A DNA stretch of 64,000 bases from Rheum nobile. Taxonomy: Eukaryota > Streptophyta > Magnoliopsida > Caryophyllales > Polygonaceae. The position numbers and the translations under genes were made by a program. Where the stretch lies: NCBI GenBank assembly GCA_027886185.1, contig WOAB01000760.1:1364001-1428000 (forward strand). The letters run 5' to 3'. Shown here piece by piece: positions 34,255 through 45,600 of this stretch. Below the pieces are notes generated by a model. That model was not told the DNA's origin and made no database searches. It saw only the letters and a list, made by a program, of their open reading frames with translations. The number at the start of each line of letters is the position of its first letter. The stretch's first letter is position 1.

Positions 34255-35115
34255 CATGTTTCATCGGTGGAGTGCCGCATCTCCCTATTGCTAAGTGACA
34301 AGTGTATCGGTGTGCAAGTGTCACATAACACCGAACTTCTCCTTATCTAAGGATAATAGCAAAAAGAATTAAAATCTAAGAGATTAAGCTCAAGTTTGAG
34401 TCAAACCCCTTAAGTTGTGGGGTAAGTAAATGATGTTTTCTTCATGTCACGACAATCATTTTCATCTAGGAAAACTAAACTAGTGTTGATGTCAAATAAA
34501 TGTCATGACGGGTTAGTGTATGACGATATCTAGTATGAGAGGGTACAAAATCAAAAAGACGAGATGATAAAACCTTATGGATGATGAAGATTTGACTCAA
34601 AATAAACAATAAAAAAACACTTATGAAAAAATGCAACACTAAAAATAATAAAGTAGTTTTTCAAGTGAGTTTCATAGAAAAAGTTAGTCACCTAGATTAT
34701 AAGTTTTAAACATTTGTATGAAAAAACCAATAATCAAGAGAATTTTCTCTGGGTGGGGCATGTGTTTTCTCATGCAAATGCTCAACGCACCATATATGTG
34801 GTGATAATTTTATGTGTTATTTTATGATTGAGGCCACGTGTTAAGTAGTCGTTAAGATATAAGTTAGGTTGTCGTTGTAGCCCCATCTTCGACGATTGTT
34901 GAGACTATATTGATCAGACATTGAGGGGGCAAGTCTGGCGTGCAACAACACATCAATTGACTGACATGGCGAGAGGGTAGAGACGACTACAAGACGGTGG
35001 AAGCGTGGTGGCAGCGAGAAGAGGAAGGAGGAGGCTTCTAATATGTAGAAATTGGAAACACATAAACCTAATTTTAGGAGATGGGTGTAAAATTGTAGAG
35101 TAATATTGTTGTTAT
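34255..35115. repeat. Dispersed repeat copy B (no copia insertion)
   Basis: Collinear with 12195-12699 joined to 17536-17960. The position matching the Copia-1 insertion is near 34740-34810. Identity is moderate, so the copies are old. Open frames are not conserved, and the family is not recognised. Confidence 0.65.
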
Positions 35116-35815
35116 ACTAGATTTTTTATTCTTATCATATATTAAGATGTACAATCCCTCTCTTTTAATAAATCTTGATTTTTTAACATAAAATTGACCA
35201 TGAAGAAAAACAAAACACGAGAAGTACAAACTCGTTATGGCTCTATTTGATTGACCTAAAAGTTTTAATGATAATCAAAACTCGATTGACCCAACCAATC
35301 CAATTAATATGTTGTGTGGTAATATTTTTCATAAATTAGTGTAAGTATTGAATATGCTTGTACAAATGTAGGTGGGATAATAATTTCATATTTAGGGAAA
35401 AAAAGATAAAAAATTATTTTTTGTTTCACATAGTTAAAGGAATATTAAATGAGATGATTCAAATTTTAAACTCGGATGATGTAGTATATGGTTCCATCTC
35501 CTAATCCATTTTGCCCGCCTACACTTCTAATTAGTGAATATATAGGATCTTTATAGCATTAGTTTTACTTGTTTTCTCCCTTCATGTGCCATTTCTTATA
35601 TATAAAGGGACTATCTTGGTCTTTTCCCGTTAAGTGAGGGAGCGTTGAAGTGAAGATATAAAACTGCAATAAAATTAGGTGAAACTCGTACAAAGTTAGT
35701 TTTTCTTTTGGCCGTAAGATGTATATAGGTGATTATAACGGAGAAGATGCCAAAAAATCGTACTCGTGTACTTATGGTCGTATGATATCATATTTATTAG
35801 TTAAGTTTAGAAAAT
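35116..35815. other. AT-rich intergenic DNA
   Basis: No supported feature seen. Confidence 0.4.
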
Positions 35816-36168
35816 CTTATGTGTTAGGATTCAAACGCAGTAATGAGAGAAATTGAAAGAAAGAATACGAGAATTGTTAACCCAGTTCGTTAAGAAATTG
35901 ACTACGCCTGAGAGCGCTGTCAAGCCAGGGTTTTTCCACTATATTTTGTGATAAATCAAACGAGATATTTAACCTAATTAGTGAAACCCTAATCAGGCCC
36001 AAAAAATTATTGTACGGACGGGCCCAACATTTTTCCCGGACCCTCAGCTTCGTCGGGGGCTCCCGTCCCCAAACCGCCGGCCAACAGGCTCCATAACCCA
36101 GAATTTTCTCAGACCGAGGCTTTCGATGTACAGTCCATCAGGCTATATAACCCAACATTACACTTATG
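35816..36168. mobile_element. Probable solo LTR (copia-like), about 341 bp
   Basis: Starts TGTTAGGATTCAAACGCAG at 35822 and probably ends ACCCAACATTACA at 36162. The hexamer CTTATG lies on both sides (35816-35821, 36163-36168). The interior has the TTAACCCAGTTCGTTAAG and ACGCCTGAG wording common in plant LTRs. A 5-bp duplication would be more usual, so the exact right end is tentative. No internal coding region is attached. Confidence 0.5.
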
Positions 36169-36315
36169 AAGTTAAATGAGTAATGGATTATCTATGATGT
36201 CCTAGTACAAAAACCATTTTCTTTCCTATATTATAGGTGTGTTACGGAAAAGGAGCCACAAAGTTTAGTGTTGTGAACAACTAGTTGGTCATTTGGGTAT
36301 ATTGATAGCGAAACA

Positions 36316-36462
36316 TGTTAGTGTAATAAGCGAAGAGAAGACATAGAGAGAGAAGGAAAATGGAAGAGAAATTTTGTATTGAATGAATCAATGTTGGTTA
36401 CAAGAGTTGCTTATATAAGAAGCAACATAACAACCTAACAACCATATAACTAACTCCTAATA
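36316..36462 (-). repeat. Copia-2 3' LTR (left copy)
   Basis: 147 bp. It differs from the right copy by about four substitutions and one AG indel. It contains a clear TATA motif, CTTATATAAG, which is palindromic. The minus-strand purine tract GAGGGGGGA directly precedes it (36463-36472). Confidence 0.93.
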
Positions 36463-36469
36463 TCCCCCC

Positions 36470-37200
36470 TCAAATTGGAGGTGAAACAAACAATCCCAAT
36501 TTGGCCATAACAGAACCATGAGAAGGGCCACTAAGTGGCTTAGTGAACACATCATCAAGCTGTAAATGAGTAGGGACATGAGACAAAGTAATCAAGCCTT
36601 GAGCAAGCTTCGATCGAACAAAATGACAATCAATTTCAATGTGTTTAGTCCTTTCATGGAAAACAGGATTTTTGGCAATGTGGATGGATGCTTGACTATC
36701 ACACTTAACTGGCACGAGAGGAAGGGCAGGAACTTCAAGTTCATGAAGAAGCTTGGTTAACCAAGCTAGCTCTGCTGTCAATCTGCGAATAGATCTGTAT
36801 TCGGCTTCAGCACTAGAAAGAGAGATGGTTGTCTGCTTCTTGGATTTCCATGAAATAGGAGAGTTGCCAAGCATGATGAAATAGACACTCATAGAACGAC
36901 AAGTACAAACACAGGAGGCCCAATCCGAGTCACAATAAGCCTCAAGGGAGTAATTTGGAGTGTTAGAAAACATCAAACTAGAATTTAAGGTACCTTTGAG
37001 AAACCTCAAAGTGTGAAGTGTAGCCTTGAAATGAGTATGAGTCGAACTTTGCATGAACTGACTTAAGTGTTGAATAGCAAAACAGAGGTCATGCCGAGAA
37101 GTGGTGGCAAAATTTAACTTGCCCACAAGCCGCCTGTAAGGTGTACGATCCAAGAGAAGATCATCCTTGGAAGCTGACAATTTGATGGAGGGATCGAGAG
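36470..37200 (-). pseudogene. Copia-2 RNase H and C-terminal Pol part
   Basis: The open frame reads a copia RNase H: LVGKLNFATTSRHDLCFAIQ, then AYCDSDWASC, SWKSKKQTTISLSSAEAEYR and HERTKHIEIDCHFVR. The acidic residues in CDSDW and AEAEYR are kept. It is cut from its reverse transcriptase by the insertion at 37206, so it has no start of its own. Confidence 0.9.
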
Positions 37201-38470
37201 GACTGTGACGATGCTAAAGTCGTTATGCCTAATCAAAGTAAACCTCAAAAGCCTAACTAAGTATAGTAGGCAAGCAATGGTCGAATCCCACAAGGAGGTA
37301 TCAATCTTTCTAAGTGCAACAATTGTATGTCAACAGTAACAAAGTTTTTTTTTTTTCAATGTAACAAAGTAAATAAAAGCAAATGATGTAATCAATTGGC
37401 GAGAAGTAACTTAGCCAGACAAATATTCACCATTCAGTTTGATTGGTTGATCCTAGATTATCTCAATTCCTTCCTATGAATATTCATGTCTCTATTCTGA
37501 AATAGTTATCAGTCCAACCAGTCCTGATAACCCTAACTATCAAACAATCATGAAACCTTCAAGATTTAATCTAACAACAACAGTAAGCATATGAATTAAT
37601 CAGGATACATGCAATACTAATAACCCGTCAGCATTTAACATGTAATCAATTCTCTTCACAATAAACTAGTCCAATCAGTCCTAGAATATCATGTTTGCTA
37701 CACAAGATATGGGATTTCAATTCGAAATATCCAAACCCTAACAATAGACAATTACTAATATCAACTAGTTGATCAAGCCAGTCAAATCAGTAAGAATCAA
37801 TGGGATTAAGCACAAAAAGAAGATATATAATCAAAGGAAAGAAAATAGAGTTATAATCTCATAACCAAATACAAACGAAGGCTTCAATCGTCGGACTAAG
37901 CAAAAGTTGCTTAGTTCTTCATAGTCTTCAAAGCATAAAAACTCCAAGGGAGAAACTGAACGATAATTGAATAATCTAGAATAATTGAGTATGAATCAAT
38001 TAAAAAGCTGCCAACTAAAACTAGGTTATAACCCTAGCAAAACCTAATACTAAAAGATAAGAAATAGAATCTTAAAAGGAAATAAAATAAACTAACGAAA
38101 TAAAAGAAAAGGAAATAAAATAAACAAAAGCTCGGACGGAATATCGCTCCCGCGTGCGTGAACAGTAGTCGCGATCGCGGACATATATCCTGTTGTCTTC
38201 GCTGCTTTTGCATATTTCCGCGACCGCAGCTAGTTGATCCGCGACCGCGGAAAACCTTCTATAGCGTCTTCTTCTCTTCTGTTGTGGTCTTCCCGTGGCT
38301 TTCTCCTCCATCTTCTTAAGTCTTCATTTAAGCTCTTCAAAACCACCAAATCAACACTCCTTCTCCACAACTCCATTCTCCTAACTTATGCTCTAAACAT
38401 ATCCAAATGGTACCTAAAACTTCGATAACAACTCCTAGTTAAGCACTACAAAGTAGAGCTGATCAGACTG
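37201..38470. mobile_element. 1260-bp TG..CA insertion in Copia-2, probable solo LTR
   Basis: The insert 37206-38465 starts TGACGATGCTAAAGTCG and ends GAGCTGATCA, flanked by a 5-bp duplication GACTG (37201-37205, 38466-38470). Its removal rejoins the Copia-2 frame exactly between reverse transcriptase and RNase H. TG..CA ends with a 5-bp duplication are what an LTR element leaves. No internal coding region or second LTR is seen, so a solo LTR is the simplest reading. GC-rich GCGATCGCGG/GCGACCGCGG motifs lie at 38150-38255. Confidence 0.75.
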
Positions 38471-38843
38471 GTAGTTGGAGAAGAGTCTTCAGAATCAAAA
38501 TCCTGAAGCATATCCGGTATAAACTTCCTTTGTGAAAGCAAAATACCCTTTGAGCAGTGCAGAAACTGAACTCCCAAAAAATAACTCAAGGTTCCCAAAT
38601 CCTTAATTTTGAATTGATCATCAAGAATTGCTTGATGGAATTAATAGCCAGCTGATCATTACATGTCAACAAAACATCATCCACATATACAACCAAGAAC
38701 ACAACTGAACTACCACTCTTCTTGTGAAACAATGAATGATCATTAGGAGATTGAACAAATCCCTGAGAATAAAGATCTTCAGAGAGCTTAGAATGCCATT
38801 GTTTGGATGCCTGTTTAAGGCCATAAAGGGATTTGTTTAACCT
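38471..38843 (-). pseudogene. Copia-2 reverse transcriptase, distal half
   Basis: The minus strand encodes a decayed copia RT with a YVDD motif (about 38675-38690) and a following DLGTLSYFLG-like segment (about 38600). Frameshifts interrupt it, so no long ORF remains. It is bounded by the 1260-bp insert on one side and the TR-GAG element on the other. Confidence 0.75.
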
Positions 38844-38848
38844 ACAAG

Positions 38849-39526
38849 TGTTTTGGACGGAAAATGACCAATCGATCTATTTCCGTTGATTTGAGGGGTA
38901 ACAATAGTTAGGGTGATAAATCTACTCCGTTTGATGAGAATAAGTGATTACAAATGGTAGTTTTTGTGATGCAAGAGAGGAAGAAGAAGGTTACAACATG
39001 AATAGTCGAAGAAGACGAGATGGTCGGACCAGACTACAAGCGTCGGTCGGATTAAACAACGTTGGAAAAGATAGAATATATAAAAATGAGAGTTTTGATG
39101 ATGAGAGTACAAGTGGTTGCAGTAGAATGAAGTGTTGTAGAATGTCGTAGAGTGTCCTTTGAGGCTTCTCCTAGAGCCTTATTTATACTTGCTTGATCCC
39201 TCCCTAAATGCTCTTGATCTCTCCTTAAATGCTCTTGATCTTCTCTTTGATTCTGCATTAATTACGCTTGATCTCCTCTTAATAAGCCTTGATCCTCTCT
39301 TAAATATGGTTGATTCCTTCCTTGATGGCTGAAATAATGCATATAGCCGTTGGAGATCTCGGAGTTGTTATAATAAAGGAGAAAATCTCGCTGGTCCGCT
39401 GCGTCCAAGAATCAGGCGACGGTCGCATGGCCTACGTCCGATGCGTCTGACGTGTCCGATGCGTCCGACGGTTACGTCAGACAGTTGATGCCCATTGGAC
39501 GAGTAGTCGATTTTCCGACCCTAACA
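38849..39526 (-). repeat. TR-GAG 3' LTR (left copy)
   Basis: 678 bp, starting TGTTTTGGACGGAAAATG and ending CCGACCCTAACA on the plus strand. ORFs such as 38944-39150 recur in the other LTR and are not genes. Confidence 0.93.
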
Positions 39527-40448
39527 ATTGCCCCAAATTCATCTTAGTCATCGATGCAAGGCGGTGGATGAGATGAATTTCAAGTCTTCAAGGGAATCGT
39601 CCTTCAGTAATTTCGATTTGTCCGAACTCGTCCTGCTATGTAGATAGTTGATGAATTGATGTGATGTGATGTTGCTTGTGTAAAAGCTTTTGTCTTTGAA
39701 AGTGTTGAATTGAAGTTTTTAGCCATCGGGCGTTAACTCCGTAAATGTATATTGTATTGTACCACCGTTTGCGTAAAAGCTTTTGTTGGTGGGTCGTGTG
39801 TAAGTTGTAGCCGTGTGAGGCGTTAACTTTGTAAATGTGTACTGCACATGTTTGTGTATTTGTAGGTACTGTATATAGGGTTTGTCACCCGTAATGTGTG
39901 TTAGTCATGACTCTATGCCGGGGAGGTAAGCAATATGTTTCTATTGCGTAAATGTAATAAGGTGTCTTAACCTTATGTAATGTGTAAGGCATGCGGTGTG
40001 TCGACGTGCCTGTGTTATTCATCTCACCCGTGTTCCGATCGATCGTGTAAATGTAGTGTAAGCGCTTTTAGCGGATGACTGGATCCAACGTGTATGTTAA
40101 GGGTCGTCACCCGTATGTATGTAAATGTAACGCGACATGTCAAGTCGATTTGTTCGTAGTTGATTTTGATGGTGTCTTGTATTCGTCGCACTGAATAGAT
40201 TCGTCATGTACCTTGTAGGATCAAAAAGACATAGTAGGATTTGGTGCTCGAGTTTATCGATAATCCTCATGTTAGCAATCAGGTTCATGTAATAGTATAT
40301 AGCGAGAATATATTTAAAATTGAAATGACACGAATGTAATCGTAGGTCGACATGTAAAAGTCAAATTATTTTGTAATTCGAAAAGCGATAATCCAAAGAT
40401 GCGATGAGTGCAAATAGTAAATGATAATGATAATACGTAATAAATTAC
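39527..40448 (-). other. TR-GAG 3' untranslated region with repeated GTAAATGTA motif
   Basis: About 0.9 kb between gag and the 3' LTR. GTAAATGT-type words recur near 39740, 39830, 39945, 40045 and 40125, with GCGTTAACT(C/T) nearby. No coding signal. The purine tract is TTTGGGGCAAT on the minus strand at about 39527-39538. Confidence 0.6.
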
Positions 40449-41471
40449 TTAGAAACGATATGGATGAAACCTATTGTCCCTTCGATGATGCGTCGTCCTT
40501 TTGGGTGCGTCTTCTTCGAGTCGAATTTGAGTCGTTGCCTTTTCTTGGGCGTCTTCAAAGGTCTTACATGGGTACCTTGTGAGATCTTCGTAGAGATCGC
40601 CTTCTTTATCGAGTCCTTGGCGGAACGCTTCTATGGAGGTCGGGACGTCGCAATTGAGGATCCCAATTTTCTCTCGGTTAAACCGCTTCAAGTAGTCCCT
40701 TGTCGTTTCGTCGTGCCCCTGTATGATCCGGTACAAGTCACTGGACTGTTTTTTGGGACATCGGCCGCTAATGAACTGGATCTTGAAGGTGTTTACCAAG
40801 TCAGCGAATGACGAGATAGAACCGTTCGGTAGATTGACGAACCATGTAAGGGCTGGTCCAACCAAAGTCGACCCGAATCCCTTGCACATGATAGCCTCGC
40901 GCGTCTCATGAGGGATTGGACATGCCATCAAATTTTGTTTGTAAATGGACATGTGGTCTTCTGGATCGCCTGAACCGTCGTAGTAAGTCATGTTTGAGAT
41001 GACAAACGTTTTCGGCATTTCGACTGCATTAATCGCTTCCACGAAGGGTGAATCTTCAAAGCAGTTGTCGGCTTCTTTTTCAATGGGTCGAGGGGCGCCG
41101 GGGATTCTAGAGATCCTTTCGTCCACAACGCTAAAGTGCTCCTCAATTTGTTGCTTGATGAGATCATATAGGTTGGACTGGTCCGTCAGACACGGTCGTG
41201 TCGTCTGGTCTGATCGCGTCGTCAGATCTGGTCGCCTCGCTTGGTCGCCTATATTAAGGAGTCGACCTTGTCTTGAGTTTGAGACGTTGGACCTAATTTT
41301 TTCTCGTAGGGACTCATTTTGAAGAGTCAACTGTGCTATCTTGGCATCGGTTTGAGCTTTTTGGGCAGCCATCTCGATGATCTGGGCCTTTTGGAGATCT
41401 AGTGTTCTCCTCAATGAGTCGATCCCTTTTGAGAGGTCATCCATGGTGACTTGCCCCTGTCCTACTTGCAT
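40449..41471 (-). CDS. Retrotransposon Gag protein of the TR-GAG element
   Basis: I place the start at the ATG complementary to 41469-41471 (MQVGQGQ). The N-terminal 60 residues look like a coiled coil (LRRTLDLQKAQIIEMAAQ). The centre is a Ty3-type gag domain with YDGSGDPEDHM, a GPALTWF-like segment, and FNREKIGI near the end. A basic tail RRDNRFHPYRF closes it. No zinc knuckle is visible. The intact frame would supply particle protein; the enzymes must come from elsewhere. Confidence 0.9.
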   Translation of the reverse strand: MQVGQGQVTMDDLSKGIDSLRRTLDLQKAQIIEMAAQKAQTDAKIAQLTLQNESLREKIRSNVSNSRQGRLLNIGDQARRPDLTTRSDQTTRPCLTDQSNLYDLIKQQIEEHFSVVDERISRIPGAPRPIEKEADNCFEDSPFVEAINAVEMPKTFVISNMTYYDGSGDPEDHMSIYKQNLMACPIPHETREAIMCKGFGSTLVGPALTWFVNLPNGSISSFADLVNTFKIQFISGRCPKKQSSDLYRIIQGHDETTRDYLKRFNREKIGILNCDVPTSIEAFRQGLDKEGDLYEDLTRYPCKTFEDAQEKATTQIRLEEDAPKRTTHHRRDNRFHPYRF

Positions 41472-41531
41472 GGCCACGAATTGGATGTGTTTGGATTAGG
41501 AAGTAGATGAATCAAGATTAACTAACTATCG

Positions 41532-41549
41532 GCCCCACGGTGGGCGCCA
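41532..41549 (-). promoter_or_regulatory. TR-GAG primer binding site (tRNA-Lys)
   Basis: On the minus strand TGGCGCCCACCGTGGGGC starts 3 nt after the 5' LTR end and complements the 3' end of plant tRNA-Lys(CUU) as I know it. Confidence 0.85.
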
Positions 41550-41552
41550 AAT

Positions 41553-42230
41553 TGTTTTGGACGGAAAATGACCAATCGATCTCTTTCCGTTGATTTGAGG
41601 GGTAACAATAGTTAGGGTGATAAATCTACTCCGTTTGATGAGAATAAGTGATTACAAATGGTAGTTTTTGTGATTCAAGAGAGGAAGAAGAAGGTTACAA
41701 CATGAATAGTCGAAGAAGACGAGATGGTCGGACCAGACTACAAGCGTCAGTCGGATTAAACAACGTTGGACAAGATAGAATATATAAAAATGAGAGTTTT
41801 GATGATGAGAGTACAAGTGGTTGCAGTAGAATGAAGTGTTGTAGAATGTCGTAGAGTGTCCTTTGAGGCTTCTCCTAGAGCCTTATTTATACTTGCTTGA
41901 TCCCTCCCTAAATGCTCTTGATCTCTCCTTAAATGCGCTTGATCTTCTCTTTGATTCTGCATTAATTACGCTTGATCTCCTCTTAATAAGCCTTGATCCT
42001 CTCTTAAAGATGGTTGATTCCTTCCTTGATGGCTGAAATAATGCATATAGCCGTTGGAGATCTCGGAGTTGTTATAATAAAGGAGAAAATCTCGTTGGTC
42101 CGCTGCGTCCAGGAATCAGGCGACGGTCGCATGGCCCACGTCCGATGCGTCTGACGGGTCCGATGCGTCCGACGGTTACGTCAGACAGTTGATGCCCATT
42201 GGACGAGTAGTCGATTTTCCGACCCTAACA
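41553..42230 (-). repeat. TR-GAG 5' LTR (right copy)
   Basis: 678 bp, about ten substitutions from the left copy and no indel by eye. On the plus strand it is followed by ACAAG, then Copia-2 sequence resumes. Confidence 0.93.
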
Positions 42231-42235
42231 ACAAG

Positions 42236-43424
42236 CATGACCAGGAGAAGGAGAAAGACCTTGTGGGATCTTCATAAACACTTCTTCATGAAGATCTCCA
42301 TTAGGAATGCATTATTAACATCCAACTGAGATAAGGCCATTGTTTCTTGACAGCAACAACAATGAGACTCCAGATTGTTGTCATTTTGACAACATGAGAA
42401 AATGTCTCTGTGTAGTCAATACCCTCTCTTTGTGTGCAACCCTTAATGACAAGTCTGGCTTTGTGTCTCTCCAAGGAACCATCAGCTCGGAATTTGAGTT
42501 TGAAGACCCATTTGGAACTAATAGGCTTCTTTCATGGAGGCAGAGGAACAACATCCCAAGTATGATTTGCATCAAGAGCAGACATCTCTTGGCTCATGGC
42601 ATCCTGCCATTCAGGAGAAGTGTTGGCAACTTCAAAACTAGAAGGTTCAACCACAAGTTCCACTTTTGATGTCATACACTGACTAAAAAGAAATAGATCA
42701 GTGAAATCAATAGAAGTGGAAGGAGATGTATAAGAGAGAACACTATTACAGTGTGCATTGGTGCAGACAAAATCCTGCAAGTAAGAAGGTGGTGCAGACT
42801 GTCTTGTTGATCTTCGAAGAATAGGAGGTGAACCAGGAATAATCTCAACAGGAACCACCTCATCAGTAGCAGGCTCAGGAATGAATAAAGAATGATTAAC
42901 CACTTCAGTTGGAGGAGTATCCCAGAAAGAAGGAGAATCTGCAGGAAAAATTGACGATGATTCATCATTGAGAAAGAGAAATGGCATCACATTCTCATAG
43001 AATACAACATATCTAGAATAAAAGACTTCTTTGCTGTCAAGATTGAGCAACTTGTAGGCTTTTTTTGTAGTAGGGTAACCAAGGAAGGCACAACGAGTTG
43101 CCCGAGGCATAAACTTGTCTCTGTCAGCTTTAATAGTAGAAGCAAAGGCCAAACAACCAAAGGTTCGTAGATGATCAAGGCAAGGAGCAATGCCAAACAA
43201 GACTTCATAAGGAGATTTGCCAATAAGAACTGAAGATGGGTATCTGTTGATAAAAAAACAGCAGTAAGAATTGAATCACCCTAGTATGAAAGAGGAACAT
43301 GTCCCTGAAACAAGAGAGCTCTTGCAACTTCTAACAAATGTATGTGCTTGCGCTCCACCACACCACTCTGTTGTGGAGTGTAGACACAGGATGTTTGATT
43401 AATAATTCCTTTGGATAGAAAAAA
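42236..43424 (-). pseudogene. Copia-2 integrase C-terminus and reverse transcriptase N-terminus
   Basis: The longest open part (42532-43200) reads the integrase tail LRTFGCLAFASTIKADRDKF, the LGYPTTKKAYKL segment, then the linker PILRRSTRQSAPPSYLQDFV before RT. Below 42532 the RT start (a KWVFKLKF-like segment and RHKARLV) continues with stops and frameshifts to the TR-GAG insertion. 43201-43424 also has a frame break. All pieces are in normal copia order. Confidence 0.85.
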
Positions 43425-43841
43425 TTAAGAAGACATGTGACTGCCTCCTAATTCCATAGCATTGTCAGTTCGAACAACCTTGATACACTTAGCAAATTGA
43501 TTCTCAATCATTGCAATTAATGACTGTAAAACTGAAAAAGAAGAGCCTTTGTCTTTGAGTAAATGAACCCAGGTTACTCGTGTGAAGTCATCAACTATAG
43601 TGAGGAAGAATTTGAAACCATTGTGAGTTGTGGTCTTGAAAGGACCCCATGTATCAACATGAATCATGTCAAAAGCAGCAAGAGAAGAGATAATACTATT
43701 AGGGAAAGACAAGCGAGTTTGTTTAGCTTTGGCACAAATGTCACAAGGAGGTACATCAACCTTCTTGATATCTATATTACAAAGAGATTTCATCTTTGAA
43801 AAAGACAAATGGCCTAATCTTGTATGTAATAAAAGAAAGTG
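43425..43841 (-). pseudogene. Copia-2 integrase core
   Basis: Reads LGHLSFSKMKSL, the zinc pair CDICAKAK, the first catalytic D in IHVDTWGPF, and the second D in VRTDNAMELG, where most copia elements have a DNGTEF-like motif. The third catalytic residue region lies beyond a frame break near 43424. It is separated from gag-protease by a frameshift near 43840. Confidence 0.85.
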
Positions 43842-45302
43842 TTACAAAGTAGAATTGACTAAATGAGATGCTACAGTGAAGGATATCTTAGACTTGACTA
43901 ATCCATCCAGTTGCTCAAGAAGATATAACCCCTTGGAAGCTTTACCAAGGATTAAAGGCCTTGTCAAAGCAAGCCCCTGCAAAGCACAATACTGATCAGT
44001 GAACATGACCAAACAATTCAGTTGAGCAACCAGTTTGGAGATGGAAAGCAGATTAAACTTGAATGCAGGCACAGACAAAACTCCCTCAAGAATGATCTCC
44101 GATGTAATACGAACTCTTCCAATGAGAGCAACAAAAATAAACTGAGCATTTGGCAATTTGATAGAGATAGGATGATGCAGTAATTTATAATCAAGAAAGT
44201 AATCCATCTTGAAGCACATGTGATCACTGGCCCCAGTATCAATAATACAGGTATGCTTAAGCACAGATAATCCAACAAAAGAGAAAGAACTATTACCAGC
44301 AAAGTTGCTAACAGCTTCATGATTGGAAGTAACTTGAAGCAAAGTCTTCAACTGAGCCAATTTAGAAGCAGATAATGCTGGAAAAGATGAACCCTGAACA
44401 TGTTGTGAAGGAGAATCAGAAGCAGTTGAATCAGATTGAGCACAGTGAGAAGAAGGTCGCTTGTTGTCAGTTGGATAACCAATTATCTTGTAGCAAGTTT
44501 CCACAAGATGTCCTGGCTTCTTGCAATGAGAACAAAGCTTGGGATTTTTGCCTTTGTAATTCGAGGAAGGCTTTTGAAAAGAAGCATTGAAAGAACTAGA
44601 ATCATTGGTGAAAGAACTAGAACCAGACTTGATTTGTCTCTGATGTTCTTCCTGAATAAGAAGAGAATATGTCTGGTTAACATCAGGAGAAGGAGACATC
44701 ATCAAGATATTACCTCGAATAGCATGATAAGACTCTGTGAGCCCCATAAGAAATTGAAAAAGACGTTGCTCCTGAACTTCAGCCTGAAGAACACGTGCAT
44801 AACCACAAGTGCAAGGGTGCGAAGTGCGAAGCGAGTCCAATTCATTCCAAATCTTCTTGATTCGAGTGAAATATGAAGTAATGTCATCCGATCCCTGAGT
44901 AAGAGAAGCAAGTTCTTGCTGAAGAGAGAACTTTTGAGCACCATTAGATCTACCAAATCGTGTAACAAGCTCTTCCCAAATCTTCTGCGCAGAGGTGCCA
45001 AACATGATGTTGTCGGCGATATTCTTCTTCAGGGAGCTAGTGATCCAAGAAATCACAAAATTGTTGCATCGATCCCAAATGCAAAGTTTGACTAGATCAT
45101 CGTTAAATTGAGATCGAAGGAAGGATCCATCAATGAAGCAAATCTTGTTCTTGCAATTGAGCGCAACAAGAACAACATGTTTCCATGACGGAAATCCTTT
45201 ACCGTTGAATTTCTGAGAAACCAGAGTCATTCTCGGGCTATCGAAAGGGTGAAGAAACAAAGGATCATGAATGTCAGTAACAGTAGCTGCATTGGCCGCC
45301 AT
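43842..45302 (-). pseudogene. Copia-2 Gag and protease
   Basis: Starts at the ATG complementary to 45300-45302 (MAANAATV), 153 nt inside the 5' LTR. It carries a copia gag domain (LTQGSDDITSYFTRIKKIW), CCHC knuckle CSHCKKPGHLVETC (about 44530) and aspartic protease IIDTGASDHMCF (about 44250-44215). The 486-codon frame is open but stops before integrase, so the polyprotein is truncated. Relatedness to Copia-1 is clear at gag level (DPLFLHPFD against PYYLHPSD) but distant. Confidence 0.9.
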
Positions 45303-45444
45303 TGTTGAGGTTGAAGGAATATCGAAACAAAAAATTGATCAACAATCGAAAGCAAATTGAAAGCAAATGCGATCGGAGAAGCAGATCAAGCACGATCTGG
45401 AAGGAGCAGAAGCAAAAAGAAACAATTGAGAATCAGGAACCATA

Positions 45445-45455
45445 GCATGATACCA
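45445..45455 (-). promoter_or_regulatory. Copia-2 primer binding site (Met-like)
   Basis: On the minus strand TGGTATCATGC starts directly after the 5' LTR. It matches the Met primer site in its first 8 bases and then diverges. Confidence 0.75.
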
Positions 45456-45600
45456 TGTTAGTGTAATGAGCGAAGAGAAGACATAGAGAGAAGGAAAATG
45501 GAAGATAAATTCGGTATTGAATGAATCAATGTTGGTTACAAGAGTTGCTTATATAAGAAGCAACATAACAACCTAACAACCATATAACTAACTCCTAATA
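45456..45600 (-). repeat. Copia-2 5' LTR (right copy)
   Basis: 145 bp with the same ends as the left copy and the same palindromic TATA motif CTTATATAAG. Confidence 0.93.

Larger units (their letters stand above)
38844..42235 (-). mobile_element. TR-GAG non-autonomous LTR retrotransposon nested in Copia-2
   Basis: Element 38849-42230 (3382 bp), two 678-bp LTRs (TG...CA), perfect 5-bp target duplication ACAAG (38844-38848, 42231-42235). Between the LTRs is only a gag ORF: no protease, RT, RNase H or integrase. This matches the plant TR-GAG class (terminal-repeat retrotransposon with GAG domain), which must borrow Pol from an autonomous relative. The primer site complements tRNA-Lys. LTRs differ at about ten sites, fewer proportionally than the host copia LTRs, consistent with later insertion. 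Confidence 0.95.

Noticed and set aside
38944..39150. 68-codon frame repeated at 41648-41854
   Set aside because: Same explanation: it lies in the two TR-GAG LTRs.
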